Shown here in pieces: positions 55,818 to 64,000 of a stretch of 64,000 nt of DNA; positions within the stretch are counted from its first letter, which is position 1; each line of letters begins with the position of its first letter. The DNA is from CBDHHC01 sp965263345 (GTDB lineage: Bacteria > Pseudomonadota > Alphaproteobacteria > Rhizobiales > CBDHHC01). A program made the translations under genes and the position numbers. The stretch spans positions 62,001 through 126,000 of the forward strand of contig CBDHHC010000006.1 of NCBI GenBank assembly GCA_965263345.1, given 5' to 3'. The notes below the pieces were generated by a model, which was given only the letters and a program-made list of their open reading frames with translations, had not been told where the DNA came from and made no database searches.

Positions 55818-56555
55818 CTAACAACGTGCTTCAAATACCAACCTTCCAAACCCAGCAGTATTCCAGTCTGACTCTCGGATGGCCACCCCTTCCTCATATC
55901 TATGCTGTATCTCAAGAAGTGTATAAGGGCGTTGCCAGAGCCAGGGCCTGTTTTTTATGGAGGTCGGCGCTGGGTGTGGTGGGGTTTCTTTGGTGGAGCT
56001 TAGGAAATAGAGATCAAAGTTATATTTTGGGACGGGCTGGATAGAGAGCAGTCTCATGCCTTGTACTCCCATATAATAATCAAGCTCTGAATAAATATTA
56101 TCAGTCCTTAACGTGATTTGTCCGAGGCGTGCTCCTCCGCCAAGGGGATGTTGTTCATTGCCTTGTTTTGTTTTCTTTTCATATTCAAATGTGTGTTGTA
56201 GGAGTTCGATCTGAAACTCTTCGGGATCCGTTAAGTGGCAGAGGTAACCAATGTCTTCAAACTGGTGAGGTTTGCTGACGTCTATTCCTCTTTGTTTTAA
56301 TTGGGAGTATGCCATATCCAGATCAGGCAATGTGATTCCTATTTTCCAATAGTGATCATTGCGATCATGTTGATAGGGGGATTGTGAGGGTGAGGAGTTG
56401 AGTGCTATGTAGGTTTCATGTTCGCTATATTGTAATCGCAACTCTGTCTCGGTTTTTGTTAGGGTCATGCCAAGGTATTGAACGTAGAAATCTGCCAGTT
56501 TTTTTGGTGAGATTACGTTTAGGCTTAATCCGGTTAGATGAGGTCGGGAGGTCAT
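55818..56555 (-). CDS. VOC-superfamily (glyoxalase/dioxygenase-fold) protein
   Basis: A 245-residue protein with two vicinal-oxygen-chelate modules. The first starts HLTGLSLNVISPKKLADFYVQYLGMTL and ends DPEEFQIELLQHTFEY, keeping the His and Glu positions that usually bind metal. The second starts LGQITLRTDNIYSELDYYMGVQGMRLLS, where the His is replaced by Gln. This suits a glyoxalase I, extradiol dioxygenase or isomerase-type enzyme, and the substrate is unknown. It starts 3 bases after the 'DTTWF' gene and is the last gene of the seven-gene run. Confidence 0.85.
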   Translation of the reverse strand: MTSRPHLTGLSLNVISPKKLADFYVQYLGMTLTKTETELRLQYSEHETYIALNSSPSQSPYQHDRNDHYWKIGITLPDLDMAYSQLKQRGIDVSKPHQFEDIGYLCHLTDPEEFQIELLQHTFEYEKKTKQGNEQHPLGGGARLGQITLRTDNIYSELDYYMGVQGMRLLSIQPVPKYNFDLYFLSSTKETPPHPAPTSIKNRPWLWQRPYTLLEIQHRYEEGVAIRESDWNTAGFGRLVFEARC

Positions 56556-56558
56556 GTT

Positions 56559-57698
56559 CTAAGGGCCACTTTTCTTATTTTGATATTTTGGTGCCATCAT
56601 AGGATATTCGTAGGACAACCCCCATTTTTCTTTGTAGTCATGAGGGTCCATGTTGTGAACTGATTTTAGATAGTTTTCCAAGTCTACAACTTTCATTCCA
56701 TCTTCAAGGCAAATGATATGGGTGTATGAAATGGTCTCGCCAATTGGAACGGGCGGCGTTGGTGGTTCTGGTTCTTGTAGAGGTTTAGGTGTTGTCCCAA
56801 TGGGTCGAAATGACATCTGACTTAATTGATCGTCACTGAAGGGCTCGCCTGTTTTATCGATGAGCATTTCATGTTCAAATTTTTGACCGATATGAAATAA
56901 ACCATCAAGGGAAAACCATTGTGTTGATTGACCCTGCCATGTAGAGCACTCAAAGAGCGCAAGAGGCTGAATTGCAGCTGTTTCTGAGAATTTAATATTT
57001 GGTATCTTTATGATAGGTGTCTTATCTGATTTTGGCAGATTATCATATTTTATTGGATTAGCGGGGCGATATTCAGCTTCAAAATATTTCGGCCCGTATC
57101 TCGCTTCATAAACATGAATACCAAAATATTTATAGAACCAGTAAAATGTTTCTTTTTGATATCGGTGTTCATAATATTCATTGATATTGCTTAAATTTGT
57201 TTTGAATTCTTCTTCTGTTATTCCCTGGGCGGATGCTCCATTTTCTAAGCCTGTTTTACCATCCCCAAATGTACAGCTTAAAATCTTGTTCTCTTTGATC
57301 GCTTGAGTTAATTCATCATGAGAAATGCCATGATAATATACAAGAGGTTGATGATATCGAAATAAATATGCAGGCCTATAGGTTGAGGGTCTGATGAGAT
57401 GGGCTTTATCAGAAAAGAGTATTGCAATTGAACCAGTATTTGGATTGCTTTGTCGTTTACGAGTTATATTCGTAATGCGTGGTTTTGGTAGAAACGACTT
57501 ATCACATAATGCTGCCAGATGATCACCATCGGCTGGGATATGAGTTATGCCTTTGTCATCAATGGGGCAGGTGTCATAAATGGTCTCTGGGAAGTTTTCT
57601 TTGCCATCACGAGCTTGTTTGGGAACTGGTCCGTTTTCTCCCGTTCGAAAAGCGGCAATCTCACCGTCTTCATCTACACCAAACCAAGTGGTGTCCAT
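56559..57698 (-). CDS. 'DTTWF' protein with a MucR/Ros-like C-terminal domain
   Basis: A 379-residue protein starting MDTTWFGVDEDGEIAAFRTG, an opening I associate with proteins found beside radical SAM genes. A middle region of about 290 residues has no recognised fold. After a proline-rich linker (PEPPTPPVP), the last ~50 residues match the MucR/Ros zinc-finger domain: IICLEDGMKVVDLENYL, then HNMDPHDYKEKWGLSYEYP and MMAPKYQNKKSG. The second zinc cysteine is aspartate, and the basic KRHL helix of MucR reads ENYL, so DNA binding is doubtful. ATG 57698 lies 1 base after the radical SAM stop. ATG 57722 and GTG 57740 are in frame and would overlap it. Confidence 0.75.
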   Translation of the reverse strand: MDTTWFGVDEDGEIAAFRTGENGPVPKQARDGKENFPETIYDTCPIDDKGITHIPADGDHLAALCDKSFLPKPRITNITRKRQSNPNTGSIAILFSDKAHLIRPSTYRPAYLFRYHQPLVYYHGISHDELTQAIKENKILSCTFGDGKTGLENGASAQGITEEEFKTNLSNINEYYEHRYQKETFYWFYKYFGIHVYEARYGPKYFEAEYRPANPIKYDNLPKSDKTPIIKIPNIKFSETAAIQPLALFECSTWQGQSTQWFSLDGLFHIGQKFEHEMLIDKTGEPFSDDQLSQMSFRPIGTTPKPLQEPEPPTPPVPIGETISYTHIICLEDGMKVVDLENYLKSVHNMDPHDYKEKWGLSYEYPMMAPKYQNKKSGP

Positions 57699-57699
57699 G

Positions 57700-58521
57700 C
57701 TATGGGCTGCTGGGAAGTCCATTTCTCTCGAGTTCGTCACGTATGTTTATCCTGGCTTCTGTCCCACAAAATACTAAGCCCAACCCGGACAAGGCGTCAC
57801 TTAACCCCTTTGCATCCAAGCTTTTTAGCAATCTGCGTTCAGATGTATAAGAGCACCATGCGGCTTGTTTATCCCAACTGACAGCACAAAAACGTGGCGA
57901 TTTTCCGCATGTCTTGAGGCATGTCATCGATTGAAAATGTTCGCCTTGTGTCACATTCAGAATGTCATGAGCTGTTGTCATCTTTTCTGTTGGAACAGAT
58001 TTGAGAGGCAAGAATACAATACGATCATAGCCAATTCCTGCTTCGAGAAGGGCTTTTGTTGCTTTCTTTGCTTCATCTAACTTTTGTTTTTCGACCAGTA
58101 GGTTGATGCCACTTGATATTCCGAGTTCCTGTAATCGGATCACTTGAGCCGTTACACGTGTTACTTCTTTTTCGATGTGGGGGAAATGGATTGAAATGTG
58201 TATTTTTTCTGGTGCTGTTTTGACTAATTGTTTTTCAACTTCGGGCGTTAATCCTAATCCATTTGTTGTGATTGAACGGAATAATACCCCTTTTAGTTTT
58301 GATAGTAGCTCATATAGTCCATCATATTCTAATGGTTCGCCACCACCGAATGAGATAGCTTTTGTTCCATGCTGTGAACATGAACTTATGAAAGTTTCCA
58401 ATTCATTTACAGTCCATAGCGTAGCACCGTCCTTAGTGCTGGTATTGTAGCAAAAGGGGCAGCCTTTGGTGCAATAGTTGGTCAGTTCTATTGATATACG
58501 TTCTGGTGTCTGTATGGTCAT
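57700..58521 (-). CDS. Radical SAM protein
   Basis: A 273-residue protein with the radical SAM cluster motif CTKGCPFC (CxxxCxxC) at about residues 17-24, after ISIELTNY. SFGGGEPLEYDG (GGE motif) and ISIHFPHIEKE follow in the half-barrel. The C-terminal part has further cysteines (TCLKTCGKSPRFCAVSWDKQAAWCSY) that could hold an auxiliary cluster, as in SPASM/Twitch enzymes. The target is unknown. Its 1-base spacing to the 'DTTWF' gene suggests that protein as partner or substrate. It starts 33 bases after the AraC-type regulator. Confidence 0.88.
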   Translation of the reverse strand: MTIQTPERISIELTNYCTKGCPFCYNTSTKDGATLWTVNELETFISSCSQHGTKAISFGGGEPLEYDGLYELLSKLKGVLFRSITTNGLGLTPEVEKQLVKTAPEKIHISIHFPHIEKEVTRVTAQVIRLQELGISSGINLLVEKQKLDEAKKATKALLEAGIGYDRIVFLPLKSVPTEKMTTAHDILNVTQGEHFQSMTCLKTCGKSPRFCAVSWDKQAAWCSYTSERRLLKSLDAKGLSDALSGLGLVFCGTEARINIRDELERNGLPSSP

Positions 58522-58554
58522 GTTTTTTATTGTATCATGTTTTTTTGAAGGTTC

Positions 58555-59547
58555 TTATTGTATCCGCAATTCAGAACGTGCTTGTTCAGGTGTTTGGCCG
58601 GTCCAGGCGTTGAAGGCTCTGATGAATGAATTGGAGTCATGATATCCCAATAAAAAAGCAATCTCTGCACCTGAATAGTGAGAAGTTGCGAGGTAGTGTT
58701 TTGCCAGTCGCTCACGCAAAACATTTAATTCCTGCTGAAAGCTGGTTCCTTCTTCATTTAGTCTGCGTTGCATTGTTCTAGTGCTTAGGCCAAGCCTGTT
58801 TGCAACATTGTCCCGGGAGCATTCTCCGCTTGCTAAAATTTCTATCATGCATGCGCGAACCCGTTCACGGAAACCAGATTCGACATTTAAATCAGCCATT
58901 CGTTTTCTTAAATTTGGTTCGAATATTGACCATATTTCTTCATTTGCAGAGAGAAAGGGTTTGTTTGCATCTTCAGCAGAAAAGACTAAACCGTTGAAAT
59001 TCTCTTGAGATATGTTTGTTCCGAAATACTCTTCATATTTTTCTTTATGAGGGACTTCTATGGATATTTGTACGGCTATTGGTTTTATTTCTTCACGGAT
59101 TGCTAGTCTTGCTATGTGTACGAAATAGACTAGTTCTGCGATTATGAATGACGGGGGTGGTGGTGTTTCAGCTTCGAAGCCTGAAATTTTCATAGAAGTT
59201 TGTTTGTGGTTTGCTGTAATATCTAACTGAATTGGTCCAATGAGAGGCTTATATTGCGCTAATCTTTTCAAGCCAATATTTAAGTTTTCGCTACACAGGC
59301 AGGCGAAAATCGGGGGGCTAAAACTTTCTGTGGTTGGAGTTTGTCCAACATGCAAAGGAAAAAGTGGATCAGCCAAGGTATTTTCTAATGTGGTCCAGAA
59401 ACGATAAAACTCTTCTTTTGTCAGAGCAGCTGATTTCTGACTGAACAGGTCGAGCGGTAATTGCGCCTGGCGCAATAGATCCTGGGCTGATAGCCCAAGA
59501 TCTTTAATGAGAATTTGCCATCCTGGTTCGACAGTAAATTTATCCAT
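58555..59547 (-). CDS. AraC-family transcriptional regulator (OruR/ArgR-like N-domain)
   Basis: A 330-residue regulator. The N-terminal part (LIKDLGLSAQDLLRQAQLP) belongs to the 'arabinose-binding-like' domain of the OruR/VirS group. The C-terminal HTH_18 domain shows SGECSRDNVANRLGLSTRTMQRRLNEEGTSFQQ and GAEIAFLLGYHDSNSFIRAFNAWTGQTPEQAR. ATG 59547 was chosen because AAGGA lies 8 bases upstream. It begins 10 bases after the aldehyde dehydrogenase stop and is followed by the radical SAM gene, so it is embedded in the run it may control. Confidence 0.92.
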   Translation of the reverse strand: MDKFTVEPGWQILIKDLGLSAQDLLRQAQLPLDLFSQKSAALTKEEFYRFWTTLENTLADPLFPLHVGQTPTTESFSPPIFACLCSENLNIGLKRLAQYKPLIGPIQLDITANHKQTSMKISGFEAETPPPPSFIIAELVYFVHIARLAIREEIKPIAVQISIEVPHKEKYEEYFGTNISQENFNGLVFSAEDANKPFLSANEEIWSIFEPNLRKRMADLNVESGFRERVRACMIEILASGECSRDNVANRLGLSTRTMQRRLNEEGTSFQQELNVLRERLAKHYLATSHYSGAEIAFLLGYHDSNSFIRAFNAWTGQTPEQARSELRIQ

Positions 59548-59557
59548 ATTCAAATCC

Positions 59558-61159
59558 TTAAAAGTCCTTTTTGCGGAATGCACTCACTGCAGCATCACCC
59601 ATCAAACAAGCCAGATTAACCCATGATGGCTCTATTGCGTAACGCGACATATCATTTGCAAGGGTATCAAAAGCGCCTTTGTTTGTTACAACCATATGCA
59701 TTGGAGACATGAAGCTTCCAATTAAAATTGATTTTTCAACATTTTCATAGTTCAAACCATTTCCGAAATTTCCAATACCAGAGACAAATGTTTTGCCTTC
59801 TTCATTTCCTCCCCAAGTCAGATATGGGCTCAGCCATATTGTTGGAGGCATTTCATTGACAGCAATTCCGCCATATTCAAGATCGGTCAGGGCTTGATCA
59901 AGACTTTGTTGATGTGCTTTTTTTGTATCTTCATCAATCAAGATGGCAGCACCAAGAGTCCCTAATAATTTCTCATTTGCAAATTTTACGGCTGCTGGCA
60001 AGAAGTGCTCCGCATTTGCAGGAACATCAAGAGCAACTTCATCAATGATTTGGCAGAAAGCTTCATTTTTAGGAGCAAAGCCATCGTGGTCAACGTTGGT
60101 AATAAGTACAAAGTCTGATTTTTGATATTTTCCAGCTTCCGGTTTTATTATTTCAGCGTTTGAACATGCATTTACAAAACTCTGTTTTACTTTGTCAGAG
60201 CCTGGGTAGTATGTTCCTGTTGCTGGAGTATCTTCTGCTACAGCTGTTCTTAATGCATTTAAGAAATCTTCTCGTTGTGGCCATTGCTTGGATGTAATGA
60301 TGGTTTGGGGACGGCCACAAACTGCACCACCATTTAATTTTCCTACAGTCGCAATCATTTGTGCTTGATGCGCAATTTCCTTATCCGTCCAAGGGCGATC
60401 ACCTGGAACAATAATACACGGGTTATTGCCTCCGCATTCTGAGATTAATGGCGTTTGTGTTGCGGACATGATGGCCTGTGCTGTTGTCGTGCCACCTGTG
60501 AAATAAATTTTTGACAAGCGTGGGTCGACGGTTAGGTCACGCCCTTGATCATGGTCTGTAAATGTTAGTGCACCATGTTCTATCAGAGGTGCAAAAATCT
60601 TCTCCCAGACTTTATCCGTTTCTGCATTTAAATGATGAGGTTTATGTACTACGGCACAGTTCTCAAGGAAAAGTGCTGTGATGACTTCAAGGGGTGATGA
60701 GTAGTTCCCTGCCCCAAGGACTGCAATTACACCGGCAGGTTTATCGAGTGGATTAATCTGTTTGGGTTCGCCTTTCACTCTAAGAATTTCAGTATTTCCT
60801 CCATAAACCATGCGGTCAGTTGCAGAGGGGCGGCGAATGGTGATATCCCACAAATTTTCATTCACTTTTGATGTCTTGCCAGGCTTTGGCATTTCTCCGT
60901 GGACGAGTTCTTCATATAAAGATATACTGGCTGTGATGCTATTGGCAACTGGTACCACTGTTGCCACTTTGGACATGGAATTGGTAAAGTGTTCCTCTTG
61001 CATCAAAGTGTTTTTCATATTTGTGTCTGCAGCAGCCAACTCGTCCCCATAAGTTTTAAGGTTCTGCTGTATAGCTTCTAATATAGATAAGCGTTCTAGA
61101 GGGGATGTTGTGGCCCATTTTTCCTGATCAAGTTTATTAATTGCTTCTGCGGCTTTCAT
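59558..61159 (-). CDS. Aldehyde dehydrogenase family protein
   Basis: A 533-residue NAD(P)-dependent dehydrogenase, slightly longer than the usual ~480-500. NPLDKPAGVIAVLGAGNYSSPLEV is the coenzyme-side block, IYFTGGTTTAQAIM the glycine-rich turn, LISECGGNNPCIIVPG the general-base glutamate segment (family usually ELGGKNP), and NGGAVCGRPQTI holds the catalytic cysteine. The C-terminal third is divergent. It is in the operon with an SDR and a DFR-like reductase, so it probably oxidises an aldehyde made by them. The substrate is not indicated. Confidence 0.92.
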   Translation of the reverse strand: MKAAEAINKLDQEKWATTSPLERLSILEAIQQNLKTYGDELAAADTNMKNTLMQEEHFTNSMSKVATVVPVANSITASISLYEELVHGEMPKPGKTSKVNENLWDITIRRPSATDRMVYGGNTEILRVKGEPKQINPLDKPAGVIAVLGAGNYSSPLEVITALFLENCAVVHKPHHLNAETDKVWEKIFAPLIEHGALTFTDHDQGRDLTVDPRLSKIYFTGGTTTAQAIMSATQTPLISECGGNNPCIIVPGDRPWTDKEIAHQAQMIATVGKLNGGAVCGRPQTIITSKQWPQREDFLNALRTAVAEDTPATGTYYPGSDKVKQSFVNACSNAEIIKPEAGKYQKSDFVLITNVDHDGFAPKNEAFCQIIDEVALDVPANAEHFLPAAVKFANEKLLGTLGAAILIDEDTKKAHQQSLDQALTDLEYGGIAVNEMPPTIWLSPYLTWGGNEEGKTFVSGIGNFGNGLNYENVEKSILIGSFMSPMHMVVTNKGAFDTLANDMSRYAIEPSWVNLACLMGDAAVSAFRKKDF

Positions 61160-61187
61160 TTCGTACTCCTAAGTCATAATTTAAAAA

Positions 61188-62030
61188 TTATCGTAATTTC
61201 CTGAGTTTAACGCCTGCTTCTTTTTCCAATATTGGCTGAACAAATGTACGGACATCATATTGTTGATCAGCTTGATAGCGAGGTGCATAAGTGGCATAAG
61301 CTTTTGCTAGCATATCGTGACGTTCATTAATTCGTTCAATATTATAGGCATGTGAGACAACAAAGAACTCACCTGCCTTAAGTTGCTTCATTGCAATGTC
61401 AATAAATTCATCCGTTGGCATGCCGTGTTTCATATTTTCTTCAGGGCCAAGTTCTGAAATCACGAAACCTGGGCAAATTAGACTTACGTCAATAAAGTCT
61501 GGAAGTTCTTCATATAGAGATTGTGTCATTGCAAGAACGGCATGTTTGGTCGCAACGTAAGCTCCATTTAAAGGTGTGCCATGGAAGAGTGAGTTTTCAG
61601 AGCCAACATTATAGATGGCGGCGGGGGTGCCTTGCTTTATAAAACGTTTGCCAAATATTTTTGAGCCATAAATGACACCATAAAGATTGACATTCATGAT
61701 ATTCTCAATGTCTTGGATCGGCATTTCCAGGACTGAGTTGTGCTGCACCATCATGCCAGCATTGTTGATGATTACGTCTACATGACCTTTCCAGGACCAA
61801 GCAAAACCTGCCAAGGCTTCGACGTCTTCAAGTTTTGTAACATCACATGTTTTATAGGTGGCCTCAATACCGAGATCATTTAGCTTGCTTACAGCCTCTT
61901 TAAGACGTTCCTCTCGCCTGGCAGCGAGTAGAATATGTGCTCCTTCTTTACCAAAAGCTTTTGCGAAACCAAAGCCAATACCTGTTGCGCCGCCTGGAAT
62001 AACTATAACTTTGTTTTTAAAATCTTGCAT
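61188..62030 (-). CDS. Short-chain dehydrogenase/reductase (classical SDR)
   Basis: A 280-residue SDR with the cofactor motif GGATGIGFGFAKAFG near residue 9, NNAG in VDVIINNAGMMV, the catalytic serine in YNVGSENSLFHG and YVATK as YxxxK. The extra ~30 residues at the C-terminus (YAPRYQADQQYDVRTF) are unusual. The ARR after LLAA suggests NADP preference, which is inference. ATG 62030 is preferred because AAAGGA lies 8 bases upstream; in-frame ATGs occur at 62039 and 62066. It lies 48 bases after the DFR-like gene. Confidence 0.92.
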   Translation of the reverse strand: MQDFKNKVIVIPGGATGIGFGFAKAFGKEGAHILLAARREERLKEAVSKLNDLGIEATYKTCDVTKLEDVEALAGFAWSWKGHVDVIINNAGMMVQHNSVLEMPIQDIENIMNVNLYGVIYGSKIFGKRFIKQGTPAAIYNVGSENSLFHGTPLNGAYVATKHAVLAMTQSLYEELPDFIDVSLICPGFVISELGPEENMKHGMPTDEFIDIAMKQLKAGEFFVVSHAYNIERINERHDMLAKAYATYAPRYQADQQYDVRTFVQPILEKEAGVKLRKLR

Positions 62031-62078
62031 AATTTTCATCCTTTCAATTAAAGGTTTCATTTCCAAGACATCTAGTTT

Positions 62079-63143
62079 TTAAGCTTTTTTAAAGTATCCG
62101 TTATCTATCATTTGTTGGAACATATCGTTCATGGTTTCTCTAAGCGGGCGGTAATTTATGCCCAATTCACGGATGCTTTTTGAATTGTCGGCTTTCCAAG
62201 GTACATTAATATTTTTTGAGACAACCTTGCGTGTCATGCCGCCTCCAAGAAATGGTGCAAGGAGCCAAACAAGCCATTTTGGCGCAGCAGTTCGAGGTAT
62301 AGGGTATTTATCTCCATATTTTGGTAGCAATGTCATTGCGATACTTAATATATCTGAATTGTTACCTGAGATTATATGGCGCCCTTTTGCTTGTGGCAGA
62401 AAGGCAGCTTTTAAATGGGCTTCGGCTAGATCCCGAACATCAACGGTTCCCATTCCAAATTTGGGAGCGCCTGATTTCATCGTTCCATCACCCATTTGTT
62501 TGACCATGTTAAAGCTTTCTGAAGTGCCAAACGGATTGATGCCAGGACCCAGAACAAGACTTGGGTTTATCACGACCAGATCCCATTGATCTTGTGCTTT
62601 GTTTATTTTCCAGGCCTCTTGCTCGGCAACTGTTTTTGAATAGGAATAAGCACCATGTTTAAGTGAGGAGCTGGTGTTCCATATATCTTCTGTAAAGACA
62701 CCATTTGGTGTTTTTTCAAGATCTATATTATCACCATAAATCGCTGCGCAGCTGCTTGTGAGTACAATTCGTTTCACTGTTGGGGTGCGGTTTGCCTGTT
62801 CCAAGACATTACGAGTGCCTAATTTAGCAGGATCTACCAATTCTTTTTGAGGATCTGTAACATCAATTTTAAATGGTGATGCTGTATGGAATACGACTGA
62901 GCAACCAGCCATTGCTTCTGCATATGACCCTTTGTCTAATAGGTCAGCTTTAAAGTATTTGATCTCACCTGGTGTTTGATCTGCAATGGCATTGAGGTAT
63001 TTCAGTTTTTCAGAGTTGCCTGGGTTTCTGACTGGCGCATGCACCGTCAGACCTTCTTCAAGTAAGCGTTTTACAATCCAGCCAGCTACATAACCTGTTG
63101 CTCCAGTAACCATAACTGGCGCATTTTTGTCGATATTTACCAT
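62079..63143 (-). CDS. NAD(P)-dependent epimerase/reductase, dihydroflavonol-4-reductase-like
   Basis: A 354-residue extended SDR. The N-terminal dinucleotide motif is VMVTGATGYVAGWIVKRLLEEG, HTASPFKIDVTDP follows, IVLTSSCAAIYG holds the serine and YSYSKTVAEQEAW gives YxxxK. NPSLVLGPGINPFGTSES is typical of the dihydroflavonol reductase/cinnamoyl-CoA reductase branch, which in bacteria acts on varied carbonyls including sterol- or terpene-like compounds. ATG 63143 has AAAGGA upstream; an earlier in-frame ATG at 63164 lacks one. It is the first gene of the seven-gene run. Confidence 0.92.
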   Translation of the reverse strand: MVNIDKNAPVMVTGATGYVAGWIVKRLLEEGLTVHAPVRNPGNSEKLKYLNAIADQTPGEIKYFKADLLDKGSYAEAMAGCSVVFHTASPFKIDVTDPQKELVDPAKLGTRNVLEQANRTPTVKRIVLTSSCAAIYGDNIDLEKTPNGVFTEDIWNTSSSLKHGAYSYSKTVAEQEAWKINKAQDQWDLVVINPSLVLGPGINPFGTSESFNMVKQMGDGTMKSGAPKFGMGTVDVRDLAEAHLKAAFLPQAKGRHIISGNNSDILSIAMTLLPKYGDKYPIPRTAAPKWLVWLLAPFLGGGMTRKVVSKNINVPWKADNSKSIRELGINYRPLRETMNDMFQQMIDNGYFKKA

Positions 63144-63344
63144 CTGTTTTTCCTTTAATGGCAATTATTTAAATTCTTTAGTTAATGAATTCTTGTTCGG
63201 CGAGAGTATGACCTCTTACCATTCATTAGATAGGAAATAAGTAGGCTATCGTCACTGTTAATGTAGGCCATAATGCTTGCAATATGCGCCAATTGTGGGA
63301 AATGAATATTAAATGGAAGGGAGGTATTGTTCAGTGGTGAAATT

Positions 63345-63373
63345 TAAAAAGACGGACCAGGATGATCCGTCCT
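63345..63373 (-). terminator. Terminator after the DUF4394 gene
   Basis: On the minus strand GACGGA and TCCGTC (plus-strand 63351-63371) form a stem around nine bases, followed by TTTTT. It lies about 70 bases past the DUF4394 stop and isolates the seven-gene run from it. Confidence 0.75.
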
Positions 63374-63441
63374 CTTAGATTAGTGTGATTTGTGAGGTAG
63401 TTTTTTTAGTAAAAACGAATATATAAGTAAATTATTGATTT

Positions 63442-64000
63442 TTATTTGGCCTTGGAAACTGCGAAGCTCATGAAACTCCCTTTGTCAAGTTTTGCAATTG
63501 GTGTCGCTTCTGCACTCTTTAAGTTTATAGCGTAAAGAGAAGCCTTGTCCTCACCATTTAATTGAAGAATTGCATAAGCCTGGTTTTTACCTTCTGTATG
63601 TGAAGTTATGTCAAAGCCACCCATTGCTATGATGTCTGCAGGCTTACCTTTAATCTTTATTGTTCCGATTGTCTTAAGAGTACCTGCGTTGTTGGCCAAA
63701 CTTACGAGTGCGTTTGTGTTAGCATCAATGGCATATTGAAATGTACTTCCTGCTTTCTTACCGTTGATTGCGTTTGTATAGGCGTTCGCAAATATTTTTG
63801 GTTTTGCACCTTCGTTCTTATCACCTTTATCGTAAGCAAGATTTGTAAAGCGTCTTACGGTGTTTGATTTAGGACTGTTCCCACCGAAGCCAACAGGAAA
63901 GTATACAAGGTTATCTCCCTTTGATGATACAACACGGACTGCGTCAATTTTATTGTTAAAATCAAAACCAATTTTAGCGTCATCAGAGATTTTTGTATTC
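63442..64000 (-). CDS. DUF4394 protein (5' end outside window)
   Basis: The last ~185 residues of a beta-propeller-like protein. The frame is open at base 64000. It has IGFDFNNKIDAVRVVSSKGDNLVYFP and IFANAYTNAINGKKAGSTFQYAIDANTNALVSLANNAGTL. These match the DUF4394 pattern 'GFDFNP..D.LRVVS..G.N' and 'AYTNN..G...T.LY.ID...N.L...'. Such proteins are usually exported and have no assigned function. The true start and any signal peptide lie beyond the window. Confidence 0.85.
   Translation of the reverse strand, partial: NTKISDDAKIGFDFNNKIDAVRVVSSKGDNLVYFPVGFGGNSPKSNTVRRFTNLAYDKGDKNEGAKPKIFANAYTNAINGKKAGSTFQYAIDANTNALVSLANNAGTLKTIGTIKIKGKPADIIAMGGFDITSHTEGKNQAYAILQLNGEDKASLYAINLKSAEATPIAKLDKGSFMSFAVSKAK

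Overview
The window is chromosomal DNA from a low-GC (by eye well under 45%) alphaproteobacterium. The evidence is gene order and family: mnmE-mnmG-rsmG-parA-parB with parS, leuS-lptE-holA, DUF2794, acnA next to DUF1223 and ccmABCD-ccmG, and dapF-mtaB-ftsY-yciB are all typical alphaproteobacterial neighbourhoods. The closest feel is a marine Rhodospirillales/Kiloniellales-like lineage, but this is inference. The parABS cluster implies that the replication origin is not far away. I see no tRNA, rRNA, CRISPR array, intact transposase or prophage.

Layout. 1-4.0 kb: a partial DUF255 thioredoxin-fold protein, a small hypothetical protein and an MFS exporter. 4.1-10.1 kb: tRNA wobble modification (mnmE, mnmG), 16S rRNA methylation (rsmG) and chromosome segregation (parA, parB), with a perfect parS between mnmE and mnmG and a one-base-off copy inside rsmG. 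10.1-14.3 kb (minus): leuS-lptE-holA. 14.4-18.5 kb: PLP homeostasis protein, a conserved unknown, Trm112-like, a ubiquinone hydroxylase and an acyl-CoA thioesterase. 18.7-22.0 kb: nitrogen module (sigma-54-like promoter, PII protein, a frame-disrupted amtB, a second intact amt). 22-30 kb: aminotransferase, ftsK, lolA, xthA, a cyclic-nucleotide-binding protein, an orphan OmpR-type regulator and an L,D-transpeptidase. 30-37.9 kb: small enzymes, the tesA-like esterase diverging from an ABC/FtsX-type exporter, a BI-1 protein and DUF2794. 37.9-38.5 kb: non-coding, with two foldable candidate RNAs. 38.6-47.4 kb: htpG, DUF1223, acnA and cytochrome c maturation ccmABCDG. 47.4-52.0 kb (minus): MarR regulator, yciB, ftsY (frameshifted as given), mtaB, dapF.

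52-55.8 kb is an accessory stretch: about 2 kb of hairpins, a dispersed-repeat-like palindrome and decayed coding DNA, then a small secreted protein, an adenylate-kinase-like protein that has lost its P-loop lysine, and a small membrane protein. 55.8-63.1 kb holds seven tightly spaced minus-strand genes that could be one operon: NAD(P)-dependent reductase, SDR, aldehyde dehydrogenase, AraC regulator, radical SAM protein, a 'DTTWF' protein with a MucR/Ros-like C-terminal domain, and a VOC-fold protein. This is the best candidate for an undescribed system. The window ends in a partial DUF4394 protein.

Two housekeeping genes (amtB, ftsY) are out of frame. In ftsY the event is one extra base in a homopolymer, so consensus error must be excluded before any biological reading.
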